64,000 nucleotides of DNA, taken from assembly GCA_903772945.1 (NCBI GenBank), contig CAICTM010000048.1:1-64000 (forward strand), given 5' to 3'. The notes below the pieces were generated by a model. The model had not been told where the DNA came from. It made no database searches and was given only the letters and a program-made list of their open reading frames with translations. This document shows positions 44,685 to 54,701 of the stretch, piece by piece. Numbering within the stretch: position 1 is the stretch's first letter; each line of letters starts with the position of its first letter. This DNA comes from Seminavis robusta. Its lineage: Eukaryota > Bacillariophyta > Bacillariophyceae > Naviculales > Naviculaceae. The translations under genes were made by a program, and so were the position numbers.

Positions 44685-46118
44685 TCAGTGCCCACCCAAT
44701 GACATTGTGTATTGTGTAATGCAAAAGATGGAAACGATTCCACACATGAGTGCCGCAAACTTTTTCCATTTGTGTTCGGAGTCTTCCCATTCTTCTGGAA
44801 TAACTTCAGTGGCTCCTACATAAACGAACGTTCCTGCAACAATGGCCAACATGGCAGCATCGACAATGGGCGCGGCAAATTCATTGACAGCAATCCCTAG
44901 TGCGACTCCAATGGGTCCCATGGCTGAAAAAATGGATAAGAATTGAATGATTTGATTTTTTGGCATTCCCGATTTGAGGAATGCCACCAAGAGGGCAATC
45001 GATTCGGCGGGCTGTGAATGTACCGAGTGTACGACAAAGAAAAACGTAAAGCGTGTCAGGCAAATGTTGAAACGAAATGTACACGTAACAACGGCATCAA
45101 CATTAGTTGTCAAACGCACCTGATGCAGCGCAATGGAAAGTGTCAAAATGGCACAATCTCCAAAAGAATCTGCCAATCCCAATGCCATCATTTCTAGAAT
45201 GCTGTGGACCGCCAGTGCCCCCAACAAAATGACGGCACTTCGACCGGTGTTGGGGGCAGCAGTGGTGGTTTCGGTCGCAACAGCTCCATTTACTTTGGTA
45301 TCAGTGCCGTGTTCGTGTGAATGTTCCATTTCGTGTAGAATATCGTGTGCATCAAAGGCAACCTTTTCGACAAAAAAGATGAGAAGATATCCTCCTAGCA
45401 CTAGCATATACGGGAGTGCTTCTTGTTGCTTGTAGACGGAATCTTGAAATCCGTGGACACATTCCGGAATCAAATGTCCAAATGCGAGTGACAAGAATAC
45501 ACCCCCGGAAAAAGCATTGGCTAAGGAAAGTCCCAACTTGTTTTCCGTCACCTTTTTGCTTCTTAGAGGCAACAGCCAACAGGCAACATTGATACTGGTC
45601 AAAATGGCTTGGAATATTATTTTCCACAAATGCAGGGGAATGCCGTAGGGAGTTGTAGTTGTGGCAATGGCTGCTTCAGCAAGGGTTTCCGCATGGCTAT
45701 GTCCTCCTCGTGGAATACCCGTGGCACAAGTATCGGTGGACAATGCCACACAGTGAGAGCACTGGCGACTGCAACAATCCAGGGTATCCTTCGCCTTGGC
45801 TCTGGCTTTGGGAGAAAACAAGCGCGGCAAAAACCTCAGAGGCGAAGTTTTGGGACTGGCTGATGAGCACTCCAAATTGGACGCAGAAGTAGCACTGCAA
45901 GCTGTAGCAGTGGGTCTTCCAGTCGCTGAGGCGGTAGAGGTCGAATCCAGTAGAGACTCGTAGGAACTCCAGAGCTTGACCGCATTGGAAAGAGTCACGC
46001 TTTCCGACAACAAAATCAAAAACAGCAGAGCCACGCCTTTGCGTTGCAGGCTAGACAGCGATAGCCTTATCATGGTACTGCTACTATTAATAGTAACACT
46101 TCCTCGTCGTATTGACAT
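44685..46118 (-). CDS. ZIP-family metal transporter
   Basis: Imports zinc or other divalent metals across the plasma membrane or an internal membrane. An N-terminal signal (LFLILLSESVTLSNA) is followed by a variable Cys/Ser/Thr region, then eight membrane segments. The core motifs are HSILEMMALGLADS in TM4 and, after splicing, ALHQPAESIALLVAFLKSG in TM5, matching the family's HSxxEG and H[EK]xPE metal site. Exons 46118-45120 and 45011-44685 are separated by a 108 bp GT-AG intron that is a multiple of three and has no stop, so unspliced mRNA would give a 477-residue protein with 36 extra residues splitting the TM5 motif; the spliced form is 441 residues. A His/Glu-rich loop (HDILHEMEHSHEHG) between TM3 and TM4 is typical for metal sensing. 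Ends at the stop 44685. Confidence 0.88.
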   Translation of the reverse strand: MSIRRGSVTINSSSTMIRLSLSSLQRKGVALLFLILLSESVTLSNAVKLWSSYESLLDSTSTASATGRPTATACSATSASNLECSSASPKTSPLRFLPRLFSPKARAKAKDTLDCCSRQCSHCVALSTDTCATGIPRGGHSHAETLAEAAIATTTTPYGIPLHLWKIIFQAILTSINVACWLLPLRSKKVTENKLGLSLANAFSGGVFLSLAFGHLIPECVHGFQDSVYKQQEALPYMLVLGGYLLIFFVEKVAFDAHDILHEMEHSHEHGTDTKVNGAVATETTTAAPNTGRSAVILLGALAVHSILEMMALGLADSFGDCAILTLSIALHQVRLTTNVDAVVTCTFRFNICLTRFTFFFVVHSVHSQPAESIALLVAFLKSGMPKNQIIQFLSIFSAMGPIGVALGIAVNEFAAPIVDAAMLAIVAGTFVYVGATEVIPEEWEDSEHKWKKFAALMCGIVSIFCITQYTMSLGGH

Positions 46119-47109
46119 CCTTAAGCTTGACTCAAGTCCACTTAGGTTGACTTAAGCTCTCTTCAGTTGGCTTAAGTTGGCTTGACTTGAGCTGAAGAAG
46201 AAAACTTGAGACTGATCTCCTCCTTTCTTCCTCTCCTTGCTACGGCTGGTAAAGGGTACTGGCTAGCTACTAGCTCTATGGTACCGATAGCTGGATGCCA
46301 ATCAAATTCTATTTGAATGAATGAGGCGAAGGAGCGACAACTGTTGCTTTAGCTTTGGCTTTGGTGAAGCAAGTCATTGTGTCATCGTCATAGAAGCACA
46401 ATCGCCGTTTCCTGTTGCTTGGCATCGTCGCTGATGTCAGTCCGTGACCAAAATGTGGGAATCAAAGATACGCTGACGCGTGGAAGATATTAAAAGATAC
46501 CCGCTGGCAGAGCTGGAATAGAATTGAGTCCCACAAAAGCGACAGCATTTTAAAAATGCATTCTATTTTTACAATTTTAAAATTAATCACCCGTTTCATT
46601 TAAATCGAGTCCCACAAAGCGACGCAGCGTCGCGACGCAGTGACGCTGCGACGGCGCAGCGTCACTTTTGCGGGACTCGATTTAAATGAAACGGGTGATT
46701 AATTTTAAAATTGTAAAAATAGAATGCATTTTTAATTAATGCTGAAAGATCAGCGCACATCTTGATCTTTATAAAACAGCACACAAACTCTTTAAATCCC
46801 TATATACCGCATGACACGGAGGCTGAGCTCTTGGTAACTTCTGGTTGTTTGGCTTCACTGGACTCATTCCTCTCCTCGTGTCTCAATGATTGTGCTACCT
46901 ACTTCTAGCTAGAACAAATGTGGATGAAGTTGTCGCTCCATAGATTACTATAATACGCTGGGAAAAGGGACACACTCTACTAGCTAGCTACCATACCGGT
47001 ACGGTAGCGGGCAAGTTACCGGTAGTCTAGCTACAGTAGTACTAGTAGCTTGCGCACAGCCTTGATCGGGTGAGCCCTGTCTGTCGCTTCGGCCTTTGCG
47101 CTCAATGTC
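46119..47109. other. Divergent promoter region between ZIP and lipase maturation factor
   Basis: Next to the ZIP start are repeated TTGACTTAAG/GGCTTAAG words (46120-46200). In the middle is the fold-back listed separately. Further on are TACCGGTA and CTAGCTAG palindromes at about 46980-47050. Confidence 0.5.
46525..46744. mobile_element. Long fold-back with AT-rich arms and a GC-rich palindromic head
   Basis: The left arm (46543-46613) and right arm (46669-46744) are reverse complements over about 70 bp, apart from a 3 bp indel near the outer end; both contain TGCATTCTATTTTTACAATT and ACCCGTTTCATTTAAATCG. The 55 bp between the arms is GC-rich and again self-complementary (GTGACGCTGC...GCAGCGTCAC; GCGACGC...GCGTCGC). 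The word GAGTCCC[A/G]CAAA occurs three times: outside the left arm (46525), at the inner end of the left arm (46606), and inverted at 46669-46679. This suggests a MITE or two nested fold-backs. It has no coding capacity and could extrude as a cruciform. Confidence 0.75.
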
Positions 47110-49161
47110 ATGTCTGTGTCATACGAGCAGCTCCCACTGACTTATATCTTTTGTTTGGGATCTGCAGGATCCGTTCATCACACAATTTTTTCTCATACCA
47201 CAAATTACTTGATAACGATGCGACGCCGAGTCCTCAATGGCAATGGAAGTGCCGGTAGTATTACTAGCAGGGCTAGAGATAAAGACGAGACTGAGGACAT
47301 CACCAGTAATACCACTGCTCGTTCATCAGGCCCAAGCTCATTAGTTGGACGCGAGATTGTCATTCGGAAGGATCCAATCCCGCGCAATGCAACGAAAAAC
47401 AATGCTTCGTTTCAAGTGACTCGTTGGGCGATTTTTCGGTTGTTGGGTTTTGTGTACTGGGTCGCCTTTATGAGTGCTTGGAATCAGAATTTGGGATTAA
47501 TGGGATCAGACGGTCTGGAACCAGCCCATGATTACTGGCGTCGCTTTCAGGAACACTTGGAGTTTCCCACGGCTTGGCAAGGGTTCCTGGAAGCTCCATC
47601 TTTGTTTTGGTGGATTCCATTGAATGACTTACATCTCAATGGAGTGGCCATGGTGGGAGCTCTCTTATCCACTCTGATTTGGACAGGAATTCATGTCAGT
47701 TGGCTTTCGTGGCTTTTACTCTGGCTCCTGCAGTTCACACTCGTCACCACAGCACGCCATACATCCTTTTATCAATACGGATGGGAATCACAACTCTTGG
47801 AAACTGGATTTCTGGCCATTTTTCTATGTGATTTACCCAAGCTTCAATTACAACTGGTACCAAACTGTCGTTTACGCTTCCATTTGGGATTGTTTTCCAC
47901 CAACGACACACAGCAAGCCAATCCTCCTTCCCCCATTATTCTCTTCCTCTTTCGATGGCTCTCTTTCCGCATTTCCTTGGGGGCCGGATTGATCAAGATA
48001 CGAGGAGCTTCCTGTTGGACCAACAAGACATGTCTCTACTATCACTTTGAAACACAACCCATTCCATCCCCACTTTCCTTTGTCTTTCACTTTTTGCCAA
48101 AAGCCATGCTCAGCAGTGCCGTCGACTTGGATCTCTTTGTACAACTCTACACCAGTTGGATGGTACTCATTATTCCCTTATTTGGGTATGGACGCAATCT
48201 GCTGCGTGCCGCTGGATTGGTCCAAGCCGGGTTCATGATCAATATCATCCTATCGGGAAATTTTTCATTCTTGAATCATTTGACCATTGTCCCGGCATTG
48301 GCATGTCTCGACGATGCCTGTTGGCCCACATGGATGGCACAACGCTGGATTGTACCACCCGCCAGTGTTACTATTCGAACAACCGAATTATCATCATCGA
48401 CACAAGCACGACAATACTCGTTTCCACCACGATGGATCGGCGACACGTGCCTGTTCCTTCTCATTGCGTACTTGTCCCAACCCGTCATTTCCAATTTGCT
48501 GGGTACGCAGGGTCATCAAGTCATGAATGCATCGTTTGACAAATTTCATCTCGTCAATACGTACGGCGCCTTTGGCAGTGTCGGACAACAACGCTTCGAA
48601 CCCATTGTTTCCGTCAGTCAAAATGGACATGACTGGCACGAACTCGAGTTTCCCTGCAAACCGGGACGCGTGACGCGACCTCCCTGCTTTTGTGCGCCCT
48701 ATCATTACCGTCTCGATTGGAATATTTGGTTCTTGGGATTCCCGCCGCATGCTAGCATGTTGCAAAATCGAGAACGATGGATGTATCGGTTGCTGGAAAA
48801 GTTGTTGGAGCCATCTTCTACAAAATCTTTGAGTAGTAGGAAGAATGATCGGCTGAATCAACCGGCCTGGTGGAATTTACTGGATTCGACTTCTGTCGAA
48901 TTTCTGAGGAATCAACAATCACAATCATCATTGCGGTATGCCAAGGTGGACATGTATCATTACGAAATGGCGGCACCATTGTGGACCATTTTGCAAGACT
49001 ACTACGAGAATTTCTGCCGGTCATTGGACACGACTACTAGTAGAAACGACAAGCCGAAAGCAGTGTACTGGTGGAAACGAACGTACAAGGAACCTTTGAT
49101 TGATTCTGTGAAATGGGACCCCTCCCAAAATGGTTTGGTCTGGGCTCGAGGACGTACTTAG
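47110..49161 (+). CDS. Lipase maturation factor 1/2-like membrane protein
   Basis: Family members are ER multi-pass proteins; in animals LMF1 is needed to fold secreted dimeric lipases. Single exon, 683 residues if started at 47110; the first 36 residues are weakly supported and MRRRVLNGNG (47218) is an alternative start. Membrane segments begin at VTRWAIFRLLGFVYWVAFMS. The conserved LMF core is visible: WWIPLNDLHLNGVAMVGALL, SFYQYGWESQLLETGFLAIF (the family's W[ED]xxLLExGF motif), FRWLSFRISLGAGLIKIRG, CLYYHFETQPIPSPLSFVFH and FLNHLTIVPAL. The C-terminal luminal half has FEPIVSVSQNGHDWHELEFP, PHHPR-like CAPYHYRLDWNIWFLG and WWKRTYKEPLI. Length and order match the family. A role in lipase or glycoprotein folding in this alga is inferred. 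Confidence 0.9.
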   Translation: MSVSYEQLPLTYIFCLGSAGSVHHTIFSHTTNYLITMRRRVLNGNGSAGSITSRARDKDETEDITSNTTARSSGPSSLVGREIVIRKDPIPRNATKNNASFQVTRWAIFRLLGFVYWVAFMSAWNQNLGLMGSDGLEPAHDYWRRFQEHLEFPTAWQGFLEAPSLFWWIPLNDLHLNGVAMVGALLSTLIWTGIHVSWLSWLLLWLLQFTLVTTARHTSFYQYGWESQLLETGFLAIFLCDLPKLQLQLVPNCRLRFHLGLFSTNDTQQANPPSPIILFLFRWLSFRISLGAGLIKIRGASCWTNKTCLYYHFETQPIPSPLSFVFHFLPKAMLSSAVDLDLFVQLYTSWMVLIIPLFGYGRNLLRAAGLVQAGFMINIILSGNFSFLNHLTIVPALACLDDACWPTWMAQRWIVPPASVTIRTTELSSSTQARQYSFPPRWIGDTCLFLLIAYLSQPVISNLLGTQGHQVMNASFDKFHLVNTYGAFGSVGQQRFEPIVSVSQNGHDWHELEFPCKPGRVTRPPCFCAPYHYRLDWNIWFLGFPPHASMLQNRERWMYRLLEKLLEPSSTKSLSSRKNDRLNQPAWWNLLDSTSVEFLRNQQSQSSLRYAKVDMYHYEMAAPLWTILQDYYENFCRSLDTTTSRNDKPKAVYWWKRTYKEPLIDSVKWDPSQNGLVWARGRT

Positions 49162-50139
49162 CTATTATTGCTATCTGACGAATGTTTGAGATTGGACGAC
49201 AACGTCAAATCGTACGCACACAATACATGTACATAGTGTATTTGGAATATCGCAATGTTGCAACTTCAGTGAACACGTTGCAGTGAGCCGTATCGTAAAA
49301 AAGGTTGTCATGGGTACGCCGCTTTAAATGCTCAGGTTCTGGTTCGCCGTTTGCAGGGCTGTTTTCCGTAGCCGAAACAATGGCCGAATCACAATCAGGA
49401 AATCCTCCCGGTCTCCGCACATTGCATCCAACTGCGTGCCGCCCTTTGTTTCAATATTGGGGGCGCGCTTCGTCTATACTATGTTCGTCATCTTCCACTG
49501 CATCCAACAGCCTGCCATCTTCGTCGCGTCCTCTCCGGTTCACAACCAATTCAGTGATGGCGGACATGAACCCCTCGGTTTCGTGAAATCGTTTTCGCGT
49601 TCACCAAGTCGAGACAACTGAAATGAAACAAAACCAATGCGTACAAGGGCGCCATAATGGTTCCGAAGAATCTCCGTGAAACCCATGCATGCACCGTCTC
49701 ATTCCAAGGGCAACTCCCAAGAGCCAGCGCTTGGATGCCCCAATATCCAATCAATAATCATCCCAACAAAGGTATATTCGGAATGGCGCCGGATTGTCGG
49801 ACACACTCTGCATGCAAGATACATGTATGGATCTCATGCCAGGTGGCTCTCACAACACCCTTTACATGGCTGTTCCACCGCCAACACACCTGCAGCCACG
49901 AAACACAGTGTCCAGTCGCTTCCATCGCAACAAACTAATGACAACTTCAATAGAACGAACCTTGCAACAGCTCCAGCAACTCGTATAGAGACACCAATTC
50001 CGTGCTTGAAAGTATACATAGTATGATGGAGTTGCGTGGATGTCATCAAATCCTCCAGATATATTTGGGCTTTGTCGGCAGCCACACCTTGTTTCAGTCA
50101 GCTCGACCGGCTTGATTGGGACGTCTGAACACGTCACGT

Positions 50140-50300
50140 GTCATGACGTGGCTTCGCGACTTGTGACTCGCATTAGCGACTAATACCGTGCTTGTGATTC
50201 GCATGACAGACTCACAACAAGGATGTGAAACGCATAGTTGACTCACAAATACTTTGTGAAACGCAAACAGAATTATCAACGTGCTTGTGATTCACGAAGA
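50140..50300. repeat. Degenerate short repeats around TGTGAnTCGCAT
   Basis: Variants TGTGACTCGCAT, TGTGATTCGCAT, TGTGAAACGCAT, TGTGAAACGCAA and TGTGATTCACGA appear at irregular 25-40 bp spacing, with intervening GACTCACAA. Too diverged for a clean unit; the spacing and variants rule out CRISPR. Confidence 0.5.
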
Positions 50301-50817
50301 ATGATGTACGGCGAGTGGTGGCTGTTATCCTACGTGGACAGAGTTTAAGCGACGTGACTAATGCCTTGCGATGAACGACGATGACGGGCTTACGTTCATG
50401 ACACATCCTTTGCACACATCCCTGGTCTTCTTCGAGAGTAACATGACACCTAATCTCTGTCTCGTTCAGCGTGAACAAATCTGCCACGCTAGATGCAGAG
50501 CATATTCTCGATTACTCTTTCATTGGCGACTAGTCTCTGTTCTTCGTAGAATTGTTGCTACGTTCTATCAAATCGCAGTCTTTCATGCCCAGTGGACTAC
50601 TAGTACTGCTCTACGGCGACGTATTGTGTTCGTTCAAGTGGCAAAACCGACCAATCGGTCGCACTGTGCATTCGTCACCGTCGATGGCATTGTACATGTA
50701 CGGTACATGTACGTCCGCGCGTAGCAAGAGTGGCGCAAGCAAAACATCTTTGTAGATGACAACGATGGTTACTTGCCTTGAGTCTGGAAAATTGAGAAAT
50801 GCTACAGAGGTGCGCAC

Positions 50818-51015
50818 CACTCCGGTACGGTACCGTAGAGGTACCTGGACCTTCCGATACCGGTACCTGGTGGTACTAGCTAGCTAGGTACCGGTAGCAC
50901 CTATTTAATAGTTTACTGTTGACCAGCTAGTACCGGTACACGCACAATCGACCTGCTAGTGCCTTACCGGTATGACCATACCGGCACCACATGCACACTA
51001 GATACCGGTAGGCAA
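50818..51015. repeat. Cluster of self-complementary GGTACC / TACCGGTA words
   Basis: In 200 bp there are more than ten copies of TACCGGTA, GGTACC, or close relatives, along with CTAGCTAGCTAG. Similar clusters occur at 33037-33400 and singly in most spacers of the window. Confidence 0.75.
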
Positions 51016-51461
51016 CGCTGTCCGCACAACATTGGAGTGTAATTACGATCGACGGCCCCAATCAAGAGGTCTTGGATCGGTGATCATGATTGATCGTTCC
51101 AGCTCACTTTTACCTCCTCCTATGTCTTTGTATTCAAGGCAATAAGTCCTGCCACGCCGTCTCCTTGCATTCAAGGCAACTGAGTCACTGCGATGTTATG
51201 TCTTACCGGTACCATGAAATGACCGTAATAGAACTGCTCGGGCGAAAAGAGCAGAGACCCACCAAATCTTACAGCATTCCTCCAGCATTACTGTACATAC
51301 TCATTCCAACAACAGCAACATCGATCTTTCGTCTCCCCAAGCTCTCGAGATCTCGATCATCAAATACTGTTTCCATATTAGTATATCCTTCTTCCAAACC
51401 TCGGACTTGTCTATTTGATCAGGTCTTACTGCACTATAAGATTGAGCATATACACAGATAG

Positions 51462-54400
51462 ATGCTGCTTTGTCGAGGCAGTACCGGCAGAATGAAAGGA
51501 CTGAGATTCATACGCACACTACCGGTATCTATCTTGCTATATACAGCATGTCTCGTATGTTTCCTTCCTGAGGTTCAATGCCAAGCCGTTCCTTGCATTT
51601 ATGATGAAGGCAATGAAGTGTGCGTGTCTCGCGTAGGTCGAGGATCTGTCTGTCGCCAAGAAGATGGGCTTTGCAGCAATCCGTTGGAACGTGGTTGTCT
51701 CTACGCCATGCTGCACGAACAAGGCCGTTGGAATCGCACTCGAGTTTGCAACAGTGATGATCAGGATGTCATTGGTACGGATACTAGTGCTAGTGCTAGT
51801 GGTACTAATAAGTGTATACAGCCCAGTGTACCCACGCCAGAGATTCGAATTTGGGGAGGAACGTGGGAAGCCATCAACATGCAAGCGTGGTTGCTGCAGA
51901 TCATTCTCAGTGAACTCGTGGGAGTTCCCACGTCCATTGAAACGGGATCTCAAGACCGAAATTTCAACTTTTACTCCTCCACCAATCGATTTGAATACGG
52001 AGATGACACACAAGTCATTCCTTCCGTGCAAGTGGCGTACAAACTGGAAGGAGATTGCAGTCGAGCCAATGACAATGCTACCTCTGAAGCCTACCAAGCA
52101 TGCGCCCACGTGGTCCCGGAAATATGGAATGATCTCGTCAGTATCAAGGAGGGAAAGGCACTTCTGGACAATGGACTCGTAGAACCACCCCAAGCCAATG
52201 GAATCAAGGGAAAAGAAGGATGGTTCATTACCAAACACACCGTACAGGACGACCCAACACTCGTGTCTTATTTTGGACTACAGGGGTTGGACCATGACAA
52301 TCGCAGACGATTGGCTCAAATCTTCAAACGACCCACCACCTGGCAATTCTATTGTACCCACATTTCCAATAACCATTGCACCAACACGTCCGACACGGTC
52401 GCTGTTCGGGCGCCACAAGACGAGACCGAATACGATCGCATGTTTGTCCCTGGACTCTACACGGGATACTTTCGTCCCAATGAAGGATGTGATAATGACA
52501 TTCCAATAATAAACAATGCCACAAACAACAATACTACAGGCATGGATCTGTCCAATTGTACAGGACACATTGCCGATTATCCATGGTAAGTCATGCAACG
52601 ATCAAGCAAACAACACAACACAGCACAATCTACAAATTCCTTCTAGTCTAACGCACGTATACTGGCTTGTCCCTGATCTCGATCGTGTGATTCAGCCTCT
52701 GGACATCTTCCATTGCAGCTCAGGTACGACCGACACACTCCTCAATCAATTGTTGGAATGCTGCTACAGTATTTGATGAAAGGTTTCTCTGCTTCATTTT
52801 CTCAATTTGCCAGTCATTTATTTACTTTTTCTCTTGTTTGAAAATAGACCCACTGGCTCCAGATTCCACTCCAATCCAAAGGAGACGAACCAGGATCGCG
52901 AGGATACACATATACACAATTGCAAGAAATTTGGAGAGCCGCCAATGCCACACGCAGCAATCTCATTATGCATTGGTGGTCACCCCATGCACTCATGCAG
53001 GAATTTGTAGGAACTGATGCAGAATTTCAAAATGTGCTTTTGCCCACGCCCACGCAAGAATGCATCGAAGCAAGACACAATGACAATATACAACGATGTT
53101 CCAACAATTTAACCGATCGCATTGGATCGCCGGCGGCGGCTTGTGACGAACAGGCACGATCGCTCCTCAAAGTGATTTCCACCACTGTATACAATCATCT
53201 CAGCAACAAAAATCATCCCGATCTGCCACCGGCATTGGCCAGCCCGGCACATGATGTACTGGATCGATTCACACTCTCCACAGAAAAAGTACATCAAATA
53301 TTTCAATACTGGAGACAGGAAGCATCGTTGCGACAAGGAGTTTGTCGATGGGCCGCTGATAATCTCGATTATTTGGAACGATTCGTCACACCCACGTATC
53401 CACGAGTGCTCGTCGAAGGAGGCAATAATAACAATACGGGACTCTACTATGCCGCTCTGACATTGGCAATAGTGGCAGTGGTACTGTCGCTGGTCACGGC
53501 GTGGCAGGTACACGTGCGTCGACACGAACGGGCGATTCTCTATTCGCAACGGGAATTTCTCTATTTGCTCTTGTCGGGGTTGCTCCTCGTGTCGATTGGG
53601 GCCATTCTTGATGCCGTTCCACCCACCAATGGAACGTGTCTGGCCAGTGTCTGGCTCGTCAATCTCGGAATGGCCTTGCAGTTGGTGCCGCACATTATCA
53701 AAATCGCCGCCATTAACACATTGACCAAAGCCGCAAGACGACTTCGACGGGTCGTGCTCAAACAAGAGGCACTCTTCAAAGCGGTCGCGGCCATGTGTGG
53801 TCTGGTCGTCGTATTTCTCATCCTCTGGACCGTCTTGATCCCGCCACAAAAGGTGGCCCAATACGAATTGACATCCGATCTTGCCGACGACGGCTTTAGT
53901 ACCATTGTCAATGTGGTGTACTTTTGTGAATCGAGCAAGGATGTCTTTCAATACATTGCCATTTGTGGAACCCTACTGTTGCTACTCTGGGCATCCGTCC
54001 TGGCCGTGCAGAATCGAAACGTTCGACAGGACTTTAACGAGTCACAAGTGCTCTCCATCTTGGTGTACTCTCATCTCATCTTTACCATTCTACGATTGGT
54101 GACCTTCTTGGTGCCTCGAGGAACGGATGCACTCAGTGGAGACACGTTGGACAAGGTTCGAAGCATCATCTTTAGTACGGACACGATTGCCACAATCATC
54201 ATTTACTTTCCATCCAAACTCTTTGCGTCTTCCATATTCGCAAGCCAGGAAAACGTGAACAGCCGCGCATCGTCCGAGTTTCTTCGAAGTTCAACAGGGT
54301 TCCAAAGACGGCAATCCACTTTCTTTGCTCGCACGGACCATGGTGCCGAGGGAAGACACGAGTCCTGCAACACGAACGATCCAACATCATCGGCACAACG

Positions 54401-54701
54401 ATGCGAGTGTCCCAACTGCGGATATGTCGGCGAAATGCGTCCATTGGTTATTACCTCGCAGGCAGAAGTTTCCACTGTTGCGCCTTTTGTCGACAGCGTG
54501 GCCAGTGCTTCCGCAGCAGCACGCAATTTAGCCATGCCTTCGTCGCAGCAATCGTTACCCAGCGTTTCGTTTCGTAATGCCGAGCCAGAGTCGGCAATGG
54601 AGAGCGTGGACGAAGAAAACGCTGAGACCAATGACGCGAAGAAATGCGAGCCAGAGATTGCCGACGAGAGCAAATGCAAGGCAGAGGAGACGCAAGCCTA
54701 A
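51462..54701 (+). CDS. GABA-B-like class C seven-TM receptor
   Basis: Class C receptor with an extracellular binding region and seven helices. Signal peptide near residues 20-40 (VSILLYTACLVCFLPEVQC), a Cys-rich module (CIYDEGNEVCVSRVGRGSVC...CSNPLERGCLY), then a domain of about 400 residues starting IRIWGGTWEAINMQAWLLQI, like bacterial glycine-betaine-type substrate-binding proteins. Seven membrane helices span about 53430-54240: LYYAALTLAIVAVVLSLVTA, FLYLLLSGLLLVSIGAIL, then a class C-like block TKAARRLRRVVLKQEALFKA. The cytosolic tail is Ser/Glu-rich with CECPNCG. Exon 1 51462-52585 and exon 2 52647-52723 join cleanly (60 bp intron). For exon 3 the strong acceptor at 52847 leaves the reading frame off by one; a weaker AG at 52881 restores it (about 1,006 residues). 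So the second junction is uncertain. Ligand unknown. Confidence 0.82.

Larger units (their letters stand above)
49162..51461. other. Spacer between lipase maturation factor and the receptor
   Basis: Minus-strand fragments at about 49350-50085 look weakly coding in mixed frames (for example RGRDEDGRLLDAVEDDEHS and SIRVAGAVARFVLLKLSLVC), possibly a decayed gene, but no product is recognisable. 50140-50300 contains a degenerate tandem word (TGTGAnTCGCA). 50818-51015 is packed with TACCGGTA/GGTACC palindromes. Confidence 0.35.

Noticed and set aside
49205-50085. Several minus-strand coding-like fragments in different frames
   Set aside because: They might be a decayed gene, but I could not order them into a known domain.
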